From NCBI RefSeq assembly GCF_033958435.1, contig NC_134147.1, positions 46,928,001 to 46,992,000 of the forward strand: 64,000 nucleotides of DNA. The letters run 5' to 3'. Source of the stretch: Carettochelys insculpta (Eukaryota; Chordata; Testudines; Carettochelyidae). This document shows, one piece after another, positions 12,371-23,880 of this stretch (position 1 is the first letter of the stretch; every line of letters begins with the position of its first letter). The notes beneath the pieces are model-generated. The model did not search any database. It had not been told where the DNA came from and was given only the letters and a program-made list of their open reading frames with translations. The position numbers and the translations under genes were made by a program.

Positions 12371-14876
12371 ACATGTGGGAAGCATTTTGAAGAACAAGAA
12401 TGCATTCAGGCATCACCTCAGTCAGTCTACCCTGTAGTCATCAAGATGGCAAATAGTTCTGAGGAAATATCTAAGGAGCATTAACTGCTAGGAGCTTTCT
12501 TCACCTGACAGTCAGCCAGAAATCTGCACACTGCCCGGACAGATGAAATCCAGGCTACAGTGAGCCATTCTTGTATGGCCTCCAGGACTGCCTACTTCAG
12601 CATTACTGTACCTGGAAAGAAAATGGATGTGCATACAAGCATGGCCCTTCCACAGCATATGGTACAGATGATATTAACCTGAAGCTCTGGCTACTCACTG
12701 AATAGTGAGTCAAACTAAAGAGCTGTTGTTCAAAGCCTTCATTAGACTATCCCAGGCTACCTTATAACTTCCCGGGCTGCTTCATGCTCTGCATTACCCA
12801 TTGCAACTATTTCTCCTTGGAGCAATGAACTGTCCATTGGTCAAAGGCAGAATCTCTAGGCATCTGATCCGTAGCTGTGGATCTGAATGAGGAGAATAAC
12901 CAAGACCCTCACCATGTGCAGAATATAATGTAAAAGATTTGCTTTGCTCTATCTTTTCCCCCAGAGATAGTATTTACATCAAACTTCCCACTGATAGAGG
13001 CTGTGGGGAAAGGAGGAGAAAGGAGATCCTTCTGCATATAACTTAGAATGTCCAAGGTACACAGAACCCCTGGTGATAAGAACTCATGTATTAAATGGTA
13101 AATACTCGGATATATAGATCAGTGTTATGCTTAAAAATAATAGTACTAAAATAAGATAACTTTTATGTGACTGAACTTTGCCTGTTAAGATTATGTAAAA
13201 AGGAATGGATCTTTGATGGGGATCCATTATTTGGGTGAACAGTCTGCTGGAAATTACTGGAAGGGACTCTGAGAATTCAGGGTTTGGCTATTAAAGGTGA
13301 ACTCATTTGAAACTATGAATGCAGTAATATAGTATAGATGAAGCAACTTAACCAAAATGTAATTTAGTTTGTATTCTTAATTATTGACTCAGATACAGCA
13401 TTTGAAAACTTGAGCCCTGCAAAAGAAGAGTGAATACTAGTAGGTTAGTTTGTTGATTTGAGAGCAGAAGCTTGATCATGATAACGCAGAACCTATGCTA
13501 ATTAGGATGCATCATTTGCTATAATATATACCATTCACTATGGCTTTGCAAGAGTTTTGTTTCTTATTGATTGTTACCTTGACCTGTTTGGTAACCTTCT
13601 TTCTTCCCTGGGAAGAGGGATGGAAAACTCAAGTGTTTTCTCTTCCTGATCAATTATGCCATCTTAAGTTTGGTAACATTGTGTTTGGTGAAGAATCACA
13701 GTTTAGAATTCAGTGCCTGTGCTTGGTTCGTCTCGAATCCCTACAGGTAGTATTGTATTTTGTCTTTTAAGATAAAATCGTTAAATAGAGTGTTGAAAAG
13801 AAACCCACTAATCTGCCTAATCCTGCCTTCTCTTAGTTTCTTTCCTGAGAGTTAATTGAGATGCCTTGTCACCTTCCCTGCCAAAACCAGAGCGACGGCA
13901 GCCAGGTCTGCAATCACCTTTATTAAGGAGGGACTGAATTGAACATGCACAATATCACCACTGCCCTTTAGAATCCTTTAGAATGTTTGGCCCTGTGGTC
14001 TCTTGTGTGTTTTCAAACTCACCTAAGTACTGCAACAACAACTTTCATTTCCTGAGCAAGAGGTGATGTGATGGGTATGGTGCAATGCAGGCTGGAAAGG
14101 CTGTTACTCTTTGAGGATGCACTGTGCAGTGTCAGACTACAGTGTGCACTTGGAGATGAGAAGTTGCTACCATTTTGTGGGGTGGGCGACGGGAGGGAGA
14201 AGTTGGCTCTACCTGCCTGGTGAAACCAGACATCACTGTGTGGGGATAGCAAGTGAAGATTTATACAAAATAATGAATGCTTTCCAAATAATGGATGTGG
14301 TTTGGGGAGTAAAACTGTCATTAAAAATGAAACCTACCCCTCTACCTAGTGTGGCTTTTGTAGCACAAATGCCAGGTTCAAGGAGAACAAACAATACTTG
14401 CAGAGTGAACTAATTCCGTTTTGAGGTTAGGATACAAGTTCAAAGGCAGAGCTATTGCACAGTTTGAATTTTATATGAGAGAAAGGCAGCAGCCTCCTTA
14501 GCGTTGCAGTGCGAAAGCTTACGTGGAGGCTTGTGAAAAGCAATTTATTTTCGATTATGGCACAGCAACTATCATTTAAACAGCTAGGGATTGTAATTGA
14601 ACTCAGAACCAACCTCTCCCTGAACTCTGAGTGCAGTTATAAGTTTATCCAACCTTGTTCTGAGTAAACAGTTGTGCCAAACCTTTAAGATAGAAATGGG
14701 AGTTGACGCCAACTTACTGTACAGCTTCTGTACTGGGGACCTACCTAGTTTGCTCAAAGTTAAATTGGGCAAAATACATATGTGTTAGCTGCAAGTTTTG
14801 CCTTTGGGGTTGGATTCTAACAATAACTGCAGTAGGAGGAAGCAATTGGGAGGAAACCAGAGAAATACAGTTAGAG
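12371..14876. other. No gene or clear repeat seen
   Basis: AT-rich sequence with only short, unsupported frames on both strands. No RNA gene or transposon terminus is recognised. Confidence 0.5.
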
Positions 14877-15005
14877 TTCAGAGAGGAAGCCGTGCTAGTC
14901 TATACACTATCAAAACAAAAAGCAGTCAAGTAGCACTTTAAAGACTAGCAAAATAGTTTATTAGGTGAGCTTTTGTGGGGCAGACCCACTTCTTCAGACC
15001 ATAGC
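14877..15005 (-). mobile_element. Penelope-like (Neptune-type) 3' end, single arm
   Basis: Read on the plus strand it contains AGAGAGGAAGCCGTGCTAGT, TAGCACTTTAAAGACTAGC, TTTATTAGGTGAGC and GGGGCAGACCCACTTCTTCA. This is the antisense of the terminal sequence that is continuous with a Penelope-like coding fragment at 54483-55650. No second inverted arm follows. Such short ends are often read as SINEs, but there is no tRNA or 5S-like head. Confidence 0.7.
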
Positions 15006-15776
15006 CAGGTCTGTCCCTGAATTAGAGTTCAGTGCATAATTCACTTTGTGGGAAGGTACCATGTGTCTTTGCAAATAATTGGACACCCTGGGCCTGCTCC
15101 TCAGACGTTGTGAATTGATGTTGCTCCACTGAAGTCAGTGGTCTGCTGTTTCTGGTGGTTGTTACTAGACAGAGGAAGGGGTGGCACTCGCACAGCTCAG
15201 GCGAGCTCTGCTTCCATTATATCACGCAAGGTGTTTCTTTCTTTCTTTTGGAAGAGTAATTTGTTGTTTCTTCACAACCTTTGGGTCCCTGTTGTAAATG
15301 AGATCTATTAGTAAGATACTTCTTTCCTCTGCTAATGTCTTGAATTTTCAAATGGAAAACTTCAACTGAAAATAATAAACAGAATACAAATAAAGCACTG
15401 ATTGCAATGAAAGATCAGTTTTATTTTAAATCTGTCTTTTCCCTTTCTTGGGAAGCCTCAGAAGCAGCCCTTGTATGGAATAGTTAAGCTACTTCATAGG
15501 CAACATGTTCCAAGGCTGTACATGTCTATTGAGTGATAAGCTGCACACAAATGTCTAATATTGTATTTAGTGCACATACATCTGTAGTAGCTTGTGTAGT
15601 AAGCCAAAATAGCTCGAACGTTTTATTTTAATCTTCATAGGACAGACAAACACATGTCATTCTGTTTCTGTTCCCTTTTTTTTTTTTTTTTGCTTATCTT
15701 CCAGTGGACCTGGACTTTTATCTATGCTCCTGCTCCAAGGAATGTTAACCAAGTAGTTAGCAGGAAAAGGCTAATA
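15006..15776. other. No gene; poly(T) at 15676-15691 and an old half-palindrome near 15090-15150
   Basis: The segment at 15090-15150 reads like one half of a widespread amniote palindromic repeat (TTGCTCCACTGAAGTCAGTG). A 16-nt T run lies at 15676. Nothing else is recognisable. Confidence 0.4.
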
Positions 15777-16100
15777 GAAGTTTAACCTCTCTAGTCCAGC
15801 ACACTCTCGTCTGGTAACATTCATAATCCACCATTATTTTAATTAGCTGGATGCCCACTTACCATGGGTGACCAACTATTCCGTTGTCCCATAAAATTTG
15901 TTTCCAGCCACCAGTCCTGGCTCTCCACGTTCTGTGCTGTTATTTAGCTGTAAATTACCCCTAAATGTCTTCTAAGAGCCCAGTAATCAGTGGAAGTGTT
16001 TGCAATGTGCTAGACAATATTGACCTCCTGTGGTCCAGCAAATTCTCTCATTCGGCGCCAGTCAGGTCTGAAGGGTGCCAGATTAGCAAGGTTCAACCGG
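15777..16100. mobile_element. Tigger-like (TcMar) MITE, 324 bp
   Basis: The left end GAAGTTTAACCTCTCTAGTC and the reverse complement of the right end, CCGGTTGAACCTTGCTAATC, form an imperfect terminal inverted repeat. Each is preceded by TA (15775-15776 and 16101-16102), the target duplication of Tc1/mariner elements. Further in, CCAGCAC and CTGGTAACATTC on the left mirror GGTGCCAG and the CGGCGCCAG region on the right. It has no coding capacity. Assignment to Tigger/pogo is by resemblance of the tip to the ACAGGTTGAACCTC type. Confidence 0.65.
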
Positions 16101-17353
16101 TACTGCTTCTGGCTTTTAAAAACAGAATTGCCCCTGCTTCATTTTATTTTATTTTTATGGTTAGATGTCCTGAAATACCAAAAGGCAACAGAAGATAAGC
16201 TGTTTTAATAAATGTATCACAAAACTTAATGCATAAGCTTTTTGTTACTGCAGGTAGAACCTGGTGACTTGGGCTGCAAGTGGGTATGAGGGAATAGCAG
16301 GGGGTAACAACTCTGTCCCTGCATTTCCTACCTCAACTCTGAGATTGGGCACACAGAAGTAAGCAGGTGCTATATGCATGATGTCTTCCCTTGCTTTCCA
16401 AGAGTGAGTGGGCAGTTCAGATTTGTGCTATGGCCCCATCCCACCCTATCACCTCTCATCCTCATTGGTCAATATCGTATGCCATCAGCACCCCTACAGC
16501 CTAACCCCACATTCCTTCCCTTGCAAGGTGGATACAGGGGTGGAACTGAGGATCACAGGCTACGTGATTAAGAATGCATCTTGTGGCTGCTTCTTGGGTG
16601 GTGCATCTTAGATACCAGGCCTTGCTCAGAGCTGGGCCTAGCATCAACTGTTCTAGCCATTGGATGAATTACAAATTCTAGCACAGGGGTCAGCAACCCC
16701 AGGCAAACTTGCCAAGAGTGGCACGTGAGCCAGTTTTCAAAGGCACATGAAGCAGCAGCTCAGCTTCGCCCCCACATGTGGCTGGGAGGTTGTGCTTGTG
16801 CTTGACCTGCATCCATGGAGCAAGAGCTGGGGCCAGAGCCACCACTCACCCTTCTGTGGCATGTGGGGGGGAGGACCTCCACCTGAGCTCAGGGCCTGCC
16901 TTTGTAAGTCACTTATGCTTTCTGTGCATCGGTTTGCCCAGTGCTTTGTGAAGCTGGGAGAGTGCCTGTCTGCTGCAGCTCTGTAATCAATGAACACCTG
17001 CACCTCATAGTAACAAGGCTGGCCATTTACTTTGTCATTTCACAAGATGTTCAACTGTTCCTTTAACAAACACTATTTGTTTTTTGGAATTATTACCCAA
17101 TTTGGCCCATTGTACATCTCTTATCAACAAAGACAGCATTTACTTTAAGGCTTTATGTGGTGATATTATACAAATTTAATATCAGAGTCCCTGCCAATTA
17201 CTCAAAACTTATGAATGTCTTAACAGTGAATTTGTATTTGATTTCTCCATACTCCATTTTTACCTGTTAAAGAGTAAGGTTCCTCAGTGTCCAAATGGAT
17301 AAACTTGGCATCTTAATTTATTATTAATAAAGCTGTTGTAACTAGGACTATTA

Positions 17354-18035
17354 AGCCGTGTCTACACGTGCACGCTACTTCGAAGTAGCGGCACTAACTT
17401 CGAAATAGCACCCGTCACGGCTATATGTGTCGGGCGCTATTTCGAAGTTAACTTCGACGTTAGGCGGCGAGACGTCGAAGTCGCTATCCTCATCAGGAGA
17501 TGGGGATAGCGCCCTACTTCGACGTTCAACATCGAAGTAGGGACCGTGTAGTCATTGCGCGTCCCGCAACTTCGAAATAGCGGGGTCCGCCATGGTGGCC
17601 ATCAGCTGAGGGGTTGAGAGACGCTCTCTCTCCAGCCCCTGCGGGGCTCTATGGTCACCGTGGGCAGCAGCCCTTAGCCCAGGGCTTCTGGCTGCTGCTG
17701 CGGCAGCTGGGGATCCATGCTGCAGGCACAGGGTCTGCAACCAGTTGTCAGCTCTGTGGATCTTGTGTTGTTTAGTGCAACTGTGTCTGGGAGGGGCCCT
17801 TTAAGGGAGCGGCTTGCTGTTGAGTCTGCCCTGTGACCCTGTCTGCAGCTGTGCCTGGCACCCTTATTTCGATGTGTGCTACTTTGGCGTGTAGACGTTC
17901 CCTCGCAGCGCCTATTTCGATGTGGTGCTGCGCAATGTCGAAGTTGAACATCGACGTTGCCAGCCCTGGAGGACGTGTAGACGTTATTCATCGAAATAGC
18001 CTATTTCGATGTAGGCTTCACGTGTAGACGTAGCC
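17354..18035 (-). mobile_element. Harbinger internal-deletion derivative, 682 bp, nested in hAT
   Basis: Flanked by perfect 3-bp duplications TTA (17351-17353 and 18036-18038). Its left part is the reverse complement of the right end of the element at 30611-35068, including the paired CTACTTCGACGTT/AACATCGAAGTAG palindrome and the CAGCTGAGGGGTTGAGAGACG block. Its right part is the reverse complement of that element's left end, including the CCTTTAAGGGAGC box. The deletion junction lies near 17658-17690 and removes everything from transposase codon 15 to the Myb gene's 5' UTR. It preserves both termini, all subterminal palindromes and the transposase promoter. Confidence 0.88.
17674..17718 (-). 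pseudogene. Truncated Harbinger transposase start (14 codons)
   Basis: The frame MDPQLPQQQPEALG, followed by a stop, matches the first codons of the transposase at 30950 (MDPQEQQQQPEV). It starts 81 bp downstream of a TTAAAG box, as the intact gene does (83 bp). It is only the stub left by the internal deletion and cannot encode a functional protein. It supports the second ATG (30950) as the real start in the intact copy, because only that ATG is conserved here. Confidence 0.75.
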
Positions 18036-18110
18036 TTAGTGACTTTAAAAAGTCAAAAGGTCACATTTCAGTGCTCTGCCTTGGAAAGATTGCTGACCCC
18101 TGCCCTAGCA

Positions 18111-21100
18111 GGTCTACTGTGTTTTTGGATACTCCAAATTGATCTGATACTAGTTTAAAAAGCCTAGGGAACCAGACATGCCCATACCTCTTAATGTTAA
18201 GTACAATTTGACAACAAATCAGGATGAAATCTATCTGAATGTAGGAAAACTAATAATCGTCAACTCTTTTAAAAGGTGCACAAGGTCCTGGCACTCAGCT
18301 TGTCAAGGGAATATTACACTTTTTAACTAAATTAGCAGTCAATGCATAACACATCTTACTCAAGAGAACTCTGAATGCTGCATGTTATTCTGTAAAATAA
18401 ATCTGTTCAGTCCCCAAAATGCCATTTAATCTCCATACATAGCTTGCACTTGACAGCTCAACCTATTTCAGTGCTTAGAAAAATTTCTGTTAAAATACCA
18501 AAGTAAATTAATGGATTTGTTTAGAATGAGCTGGCTGTTTTGTTCTTCATTTTTGCTGGAAGTTGATAACTTTCTCCCACCTCTATTTAGCATTTTCTTC
18601 AGCAGGGAGAGGTTGAATACTAGTTACCCTTTAAAACGGTGCCAGGAAGTCTGTTCAGTTACAGCTGTTGGCTGGGAGATGAGCTGGTTGCTTTTCCACA
18701 CTCTCTTCAGTTTTCCTTGCATGTGAGATCTCTATTGACAGGTGACATTAAATGCCACAATTCAGTGAGAAAAATTGAAGTATACCTTCAATTGATCTGC
18801 TGCAAATGCGTTCAGTGGTAGTTAAAACCAAGCACAGACAATCAGGTCAAAGAAACATACTGATTATTTAATAATAGCCTAATAGACACTGTTGCTGCAA
18901 GATCGGTTCCTTCCTTAAGACATTAAAATGTATATGCACGCTAAAATTATCTGCACAGGTAGCTGGATAGCTTTAGATAGAAAAATTTTAATGAAATAAT
19001 GAATATATGTGAACATTGTCTGACATGTATTATATTAATGGCAAAGTACAGGATCTGCTAGGTCCCAAGGACATGTCAAAAAGCAGCTTTGTGCTTTTTT
19101 TTTGTATGATCCACCATGTTATTTCAAGGGCAACAGAACTATGTGGATTTTCGTCAGAATATAGGATCGCACCAGTGCATCTTCTTGTTCATTGTCTTGT
19201 CTCTGAACATAGTGTGTACCAGATGCTTCAGAGCGAGGTGTTGAAATCTCAGTGAAGTGATAACCTACCTTTTAAGGAGAGGTTTTAAAAATTATTAATT
19301 TCAATCTACAGTTTTGTTAATCCCTTCTGAAAGATGAGCTGTGAGAACATAGCAGCTAAATGGAACCAAAACAGAGAAAGCAAAGCTGACCCAAAGAGAA
19401 AAGAAGATGGAAGGAAAATGTACCAAGCCTTCTTCATATGTAGTGTGGAAAAAGTAATTACTGTAAACAGATGAGAGACCAGTCTCCTCCCATTTTGTAG
19501 CTACGCATATTTGCTTATGGGAAAAAACATTTCCCTTTTAATGTTTCAGTAATGTTAATTGCACCAGATATTAAAAGCAATACATTGTAGTACCTACACT
19601 TAACCTCTGGTTTTCTGGGTATGAAACTATAACCAGAATTCAGAACTTCCCATTCCTACACAAAGGGAATTTTTATAATTCTGGGGGAGGTTACTGGGCT
19701 ATAGAAGAGGGATGGTCCAGCAAACCAGGAGGCAGAAGAGCAATTTGAAGTCAATTGGATTTTTTTATTGCCCTTTAGTTCAGGGAGCCCAAGGGTAATC
19801 CTATCCTTGTAGGCATCAAGATACTAAGAAACCCCATATCTGTTTATTTTGCTTGTGGGTTCTACCTTGGCCAGTGATGACAGTGCTGCATTCCCCAGTA
19901 AATAAGTGTGTGTTTGGTTTTTTTCCCCCATTCATGGTTGGTGTAGGTCAATACTAAGAGGGAGCTGGCAGAGTTGGATCCTTTCAAGTGCTGGCAGGTG
20001 GAGGGTTTAGGGCAGTGTTGCTTTCTGTTCCAGTTATTCCTCTTCATTCTTATTCCTTATCCTATGTTTTTTGGATCTAATGAGGTTCCCCACTGCTATT
20101 TTGCTACTTTGGTGATTGGGATGCTTATTTTATTTCTTGTGCATTTGGACTACGCTCCTAGTATGTTGTTTGGTAGTCAGCATTTTCACAAGAGATGGCA
20201 TCGCTTATGTTATTGGCATTGAGGAGGCCTCCTTGGGTGGAGGCATTATGTGCTGGGATACGGGATACAGAACTCAGAACTCTTCCCTCTGAGGTGAGAG
20301 GGGAGAAACCACGCTAAGTAGCAGGCAATAGGGAGAAAGTTCAAGCCAGTCCTCAGGGCTCAGGTTAAACACATTATCGTCATCCAATCAGTTAATCTAC
20401 TGGGAAATAGATGGAGACAGAATTAATGAAATACTCACTTGCGTGAGAGTAGAAAAACCCGACTGGAAAACATGGAGGCTTTTTATTGCTTCTTTCTTTC
20501 TCTCAAAGCTCATGCATTTTAGCATATAATAGTCAGTAATCTGTCCATCTCTCCCCATCTCCCAGCTTCTTACTTCCCACAGTCTTGTCACAACTAAAGG
20601 AGTGATTTTTATTTATGAATCAGAATAAAAGTTGTATTTATATCACTGACTCTCCAAAGCTATTGTTGAAAAAACTTAACCACTCTAGTCTTTAAAATAG
20701 CTATAAATGGCTTGGTTGTAATGAAAACAGGATGCACACCAAAAGAGGGGACCAGTGAGAGCAGAGAGAATGCCTGCTCTCTTCTACTTACTATTTAAGA
20801 CCCTCCTGCATTACACGGAGTGGAAAACAGAGCCCTAGATGAAAATATTTGGCAGGTCAGATCATTATGGTCTGCATTTATTAAGCTTGTCAGATGTAGA
20901 AAGTTTCTGTAGTGCCTCAGAAAAGAAGGGTCCCTGTACAGATTAGGCAAGACAGCTAATTCAAATTGGGGGATAAATTTCTATGACATGCTCATCTATA
21001 TATACACACCTGTGTGAGCACTAGTGATTTTGTGGGAGAGTGACTTTTATGAGTGTACAAAACTTGTACAAGTGGTAATAAATTAGTGCAAACAAAAAAG

Positions 21101-21879
21101 TGGAGAGTATCTGCTCTCTGAAAATCATACTCCGTTAATATTTCATCTTAGATAACCTAGAAATGGAAGCACCCAATATCAGTAGTCCCCCGCTGAAAAC
21201 TTTTCTCTCTGTAAGTCCGATGGGACTGAAAGGCAGCCCCTCAATAGAATTTTAAAAAGGCTTATATACAGTGTTCTAGCAGCCTACATAGGAGAAGTTA
21301 TGGGAGAGATGTAAGAGATCCCCAGAGATCAAACTGTATAAGGTGAAGAAGAGAAGCAAAATAGGAGATGTTTCTACACACACAGCTAGCGGGAAGGCAG
21401 AATCCCTTCTTGAAAGACAGTAATGAATTCAGTCATCTCTGACTTCTCATTTTAACAACAGGAGGGTGGCCTATGAGGCAGCGAAGCAATCAGTAGAAAG
21501 AAAGAAAGAACGAATAAATAAGAGGTCCAAACTCTTCTCTGGTGAAATACCATTGATATCACCGGAGAAAGGATTTCAGTGGACTTGTATTATAGATACA
21601 CTTGGCCCAGAATAGAAACCTTCAGTATGATATACTTGGTCCTGAGTTGCACTGAATGAGGGCGTCTCAAAGATATCAGTGATTTTCGATAAATCTTGAG
21701 AAACAGCAGTGATGCTCCAGATACATAGAAATGCTAGTGCCATTCTACCCATCGCATTGGACTGGCTGGACAGCTGGGATAATGATAGGTGGATGGGCCT
21801 GCCTTGTACTGGAGATAAAATAGTAGACAACGTAATCAGAGAATTGATTTGTAGAAATATGTAGTGGAGGAGCTTATTG
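18111..21879. other. No gene or clear repeat seen
   Basis: AT-rich sequence. The short frames at about 19016-19255, 19974-20222 and 21576-21830 show no domains or splice context. There is a short A/G-rich AAAG microsatellite near 21500. Confidence 0.5.
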
Positions 21880-22060
21880 AGTTGCAGTCAACACAGATTT
21901 ACAAAACACAGATCATGTCAAAATAGCCTGAAAGCCTTTTTCCAGTACAGTGACAGATTGGGTGGGGAAGGCAAATTCAGTGCACGCAATATATCTGGGA
22001 TTTAGCAAGCTCCTTGATGTAGAACCTTATAACAAATGGGTTAATAGATCAGAAACATTG
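21880..22060 (+). mobile_element. Old CR1/L3-like LINE fragment, reverse transcriptase palm
   Basis: A decayed stretch reading DWVGKANSVHAIYLGFSKLL at about 21953-22012. This corresponds to the CR1 palm segment of the type V-IYLDFSKAFD, but the Asp after Leu is replaced by Gly and the motif degrades afterwards. The preceding sequence (STQIYKTQIMSK) matches the usual upstream TKHRSC-type segment. It is a short relic with no ends. Confidence 0.6.
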
Positions 22061-22769
22061 CACTGTGATATGATTACATTAGAATGGGGAAGTATGCACA
22101 ATCCTATCAGGCCCTACGAAGAGAGACTGAAGAAGTACATGGTGGTTTTGTGTGTGTTTGTTTTCCTAAATAGCATAAAGAAGAGTGAAAGGCAGTGTGC
22201 ACTTAAGGAAGGGGCAGAATGGATGTGGAGCAGTGTTAGGGGGCATCTCTCTTCTCTATGAACAGAGGATGAGACCTATGCCTTGAGAATCTGCTTCTGG
22301 TGCAGTTTTCAGAGAGCTGATTGAGTGAACAGGTGTCTATTGCCTGAAGGTTGCAGGTGAAAAGAACATATTTGGACCAGACATGCCATGCTTCATTCAG
22401 CTCTTGAAAGAACTTTCACTGGGTCATAGGAATCTGAAATATTGCATGTTGGGTTATGCTTTTTAAATGAATAAGGAAGTCTCCCAAGTTTAAAACTAAC
22501 TTTTAATATTCAGAAGTATGAGTAACCCATTAGTCCCCAGCGAAGTCTGTAGGAATCAGTCCAAGTTTCCCTGCCTCTGGATGAAAGTGAGCATGACAGT
22601 CTGCTGGATACTAGGATTTGCTTTGTTACCAGTGAGACTCTTGTTTCTTCAAAAGAAAAGAAGACGCAAGAATCAGACAAATATGTCCTCAAAACACTGG
22701 AAAACTGTTAAAGAGCAGTTCATCCTTTTAAAAAAAAAAAAAAAATTACTGCCACTGTGACCCTGCCAA
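22061..22769. other. No gene; poly(A) tract near 22730-22745
   Basis: A run of about 16 A lies immediately left of an RTE-like LINE fragment. The short frame at 22518-22760 contains the A run and is not credible as a gene. Nothing else is recognised. Confidence 0.45.
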
Positions 22770-23880
22770 TGGCAGGTGCACCATCAGTTACTAGTAACAG
22801 TAGTAAGCCTCTTCCACTCCTGAATCTTGGAGCATAGGCCATTGATGACCATTTGCCAGCATCCCCTGTTCTAGGTGATCTTTTCCAATTCTGGTCAGGT
22901 GTATCCTGTCTTTTTAGTGTCTGCCTTCAGGCTTCTATGCCAGGTGTTTCTTGGATGCCCTCTTTTCTTTTTTTCCTTGTGGGTTCCAACTTAAGTCTTG
23001 CCTTGTGGTGGTGGTGGTTGGTTTTCTAAGTGTATGTCCAATCCATTACCATCCTCTCTTCTTGATCTTACCTCAATCCGTGGGGAAAATAATGGAAGGA
23101 ATCCATTTTGGAGCACTTGGAAGAGGGGAAAGTGATCAAGAGTAGTCAACATAGATTCACCAAGGGCAAGTCGTGCCTGACCAATGTGATCAACTTCTAT
23201 GACAAGGTAACAGGCTCTGTGGACATGGGGAAGTCAGTGGTTGTGATATACCTTGACTTCAGCAAAGCTTTTGATACAGTGTCCCACAACATTCTTTCCC
23301 ATAAGTTGAGGAAGTATGGATTGAATCCAGGGACTATAAGATGGATAGAAAGCTGGTTTGGTTATTTAGTTTACAGAAGAGAAGTCTGAGGGGTGATTTA
23401 ATAGTGGCCTTCAACTTCCTGAAGGGGTGCTCTAAATATGATGGAAATAAATTATTCTCAGTGGTGACAGATGGCAGAACAAGGAACAATGGTCTGAAGT
23501 AACAGAAGGAGAGGAGTAGATTGGATATTAGGAAAAACTACTTCACCAGGAGGGTGGTGAAGCACTGGAATGTGTTGCCTAGAGAGGTGGTGGATTCTCC
23601 ATCCCTCAAGGTTTTTAAGTCCCGGTTTGACAAGATCCTGGCTGGGATGACTTAGCTGAGGTTGATCCTGCTTGAAGCAGGGGGCTGGACTAGACGACCT
23701 CCTGAGGTCCCTTCCAGCCCTATGATTCTATGATTTCTTCTTCAACAGGAAGTTGGTGAGTCATTTGCTGCAGGTCTTGGTTGTTGATGGTATATGGGCA
23801 GCGGATCTGGAGTATTTTATAGTGGCAGTTATTGATAAGTGTCTGAATTTTTTTTGATGGTCCATCAGTTAACAGCTGCA
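22770..23880 (-). mobile_element. RTE-like LINE 3' part, split by a CR1 insertion
   Basis: Two antisense pieces (22770-23083 and 23737 to about 23880) join in register once the CR1 between them is ignored. The minus strand encodes an RRW-type segment, IGH-like text and a G.RKRG.P..TW-like run, then ADTKKTG.T..Q-type and AQDR-like text, in broken frames. This is the C-terminal tail typical of an endonuclease-reverse transcriptase of RTE-like LINEs. The second piece covers the upstream L.I.WP..IN.ELW-type segment. All frames are disrupted. Clade assignment is from memory of this common tail and may be wrong. Confidence 0.55.
23084..23736 (+). mobile_element. CR1 LINE, internally deleted, with intact 3' terminus
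   Basis: The first part (about 23108-23365) encodes the reverse transcriptase palm, with QHRFTKGKSCLTNVINFYDK, VVVIYLDFSKAFDTVSHNIL and KYGLNPGTIRWIESWF in one open frame. After about 23370 the sequence jumps to the CR1 3' region: [13 protein letters not shown] text, LERWW and the conserved GGGCTGGACTAGACGACCTC. It ends in the short 3' terminal repeats TATGATTCTATGATTT at 23721-23736. Most of the RT C-terminal half is deleted. It sits in the plus orientation inside an antisense RTE-like LINE. CR1 insertions usually lack target duplications, and none is clear here. Confidence 0.92.

Larger units (their letters stand above)
16684..18102. mobile_element. Non-autonomous hAT element carrying a nested Harbinger element
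   Basis: The tips are perfect 13-bp inverted repeats: CAGGGGTCAGCAA at 16684 and TTGCTGACCCCTG ending at 18102, a typical hAT terminus. They are flanked by 8-bp target duplications that match at 6 of 8 positions: TTCTAGCA (16676-16683) and CCCTAGCA (18103-18110). Without the 682-bp Harbinger insertion the hAT is about 735 bp. No transposase domain is recognisable; frames at 16737-17003 look fortuitous. It is older than the nested insert because its target duplications have diverged and it has few CpGs. Confidence 0.8.
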
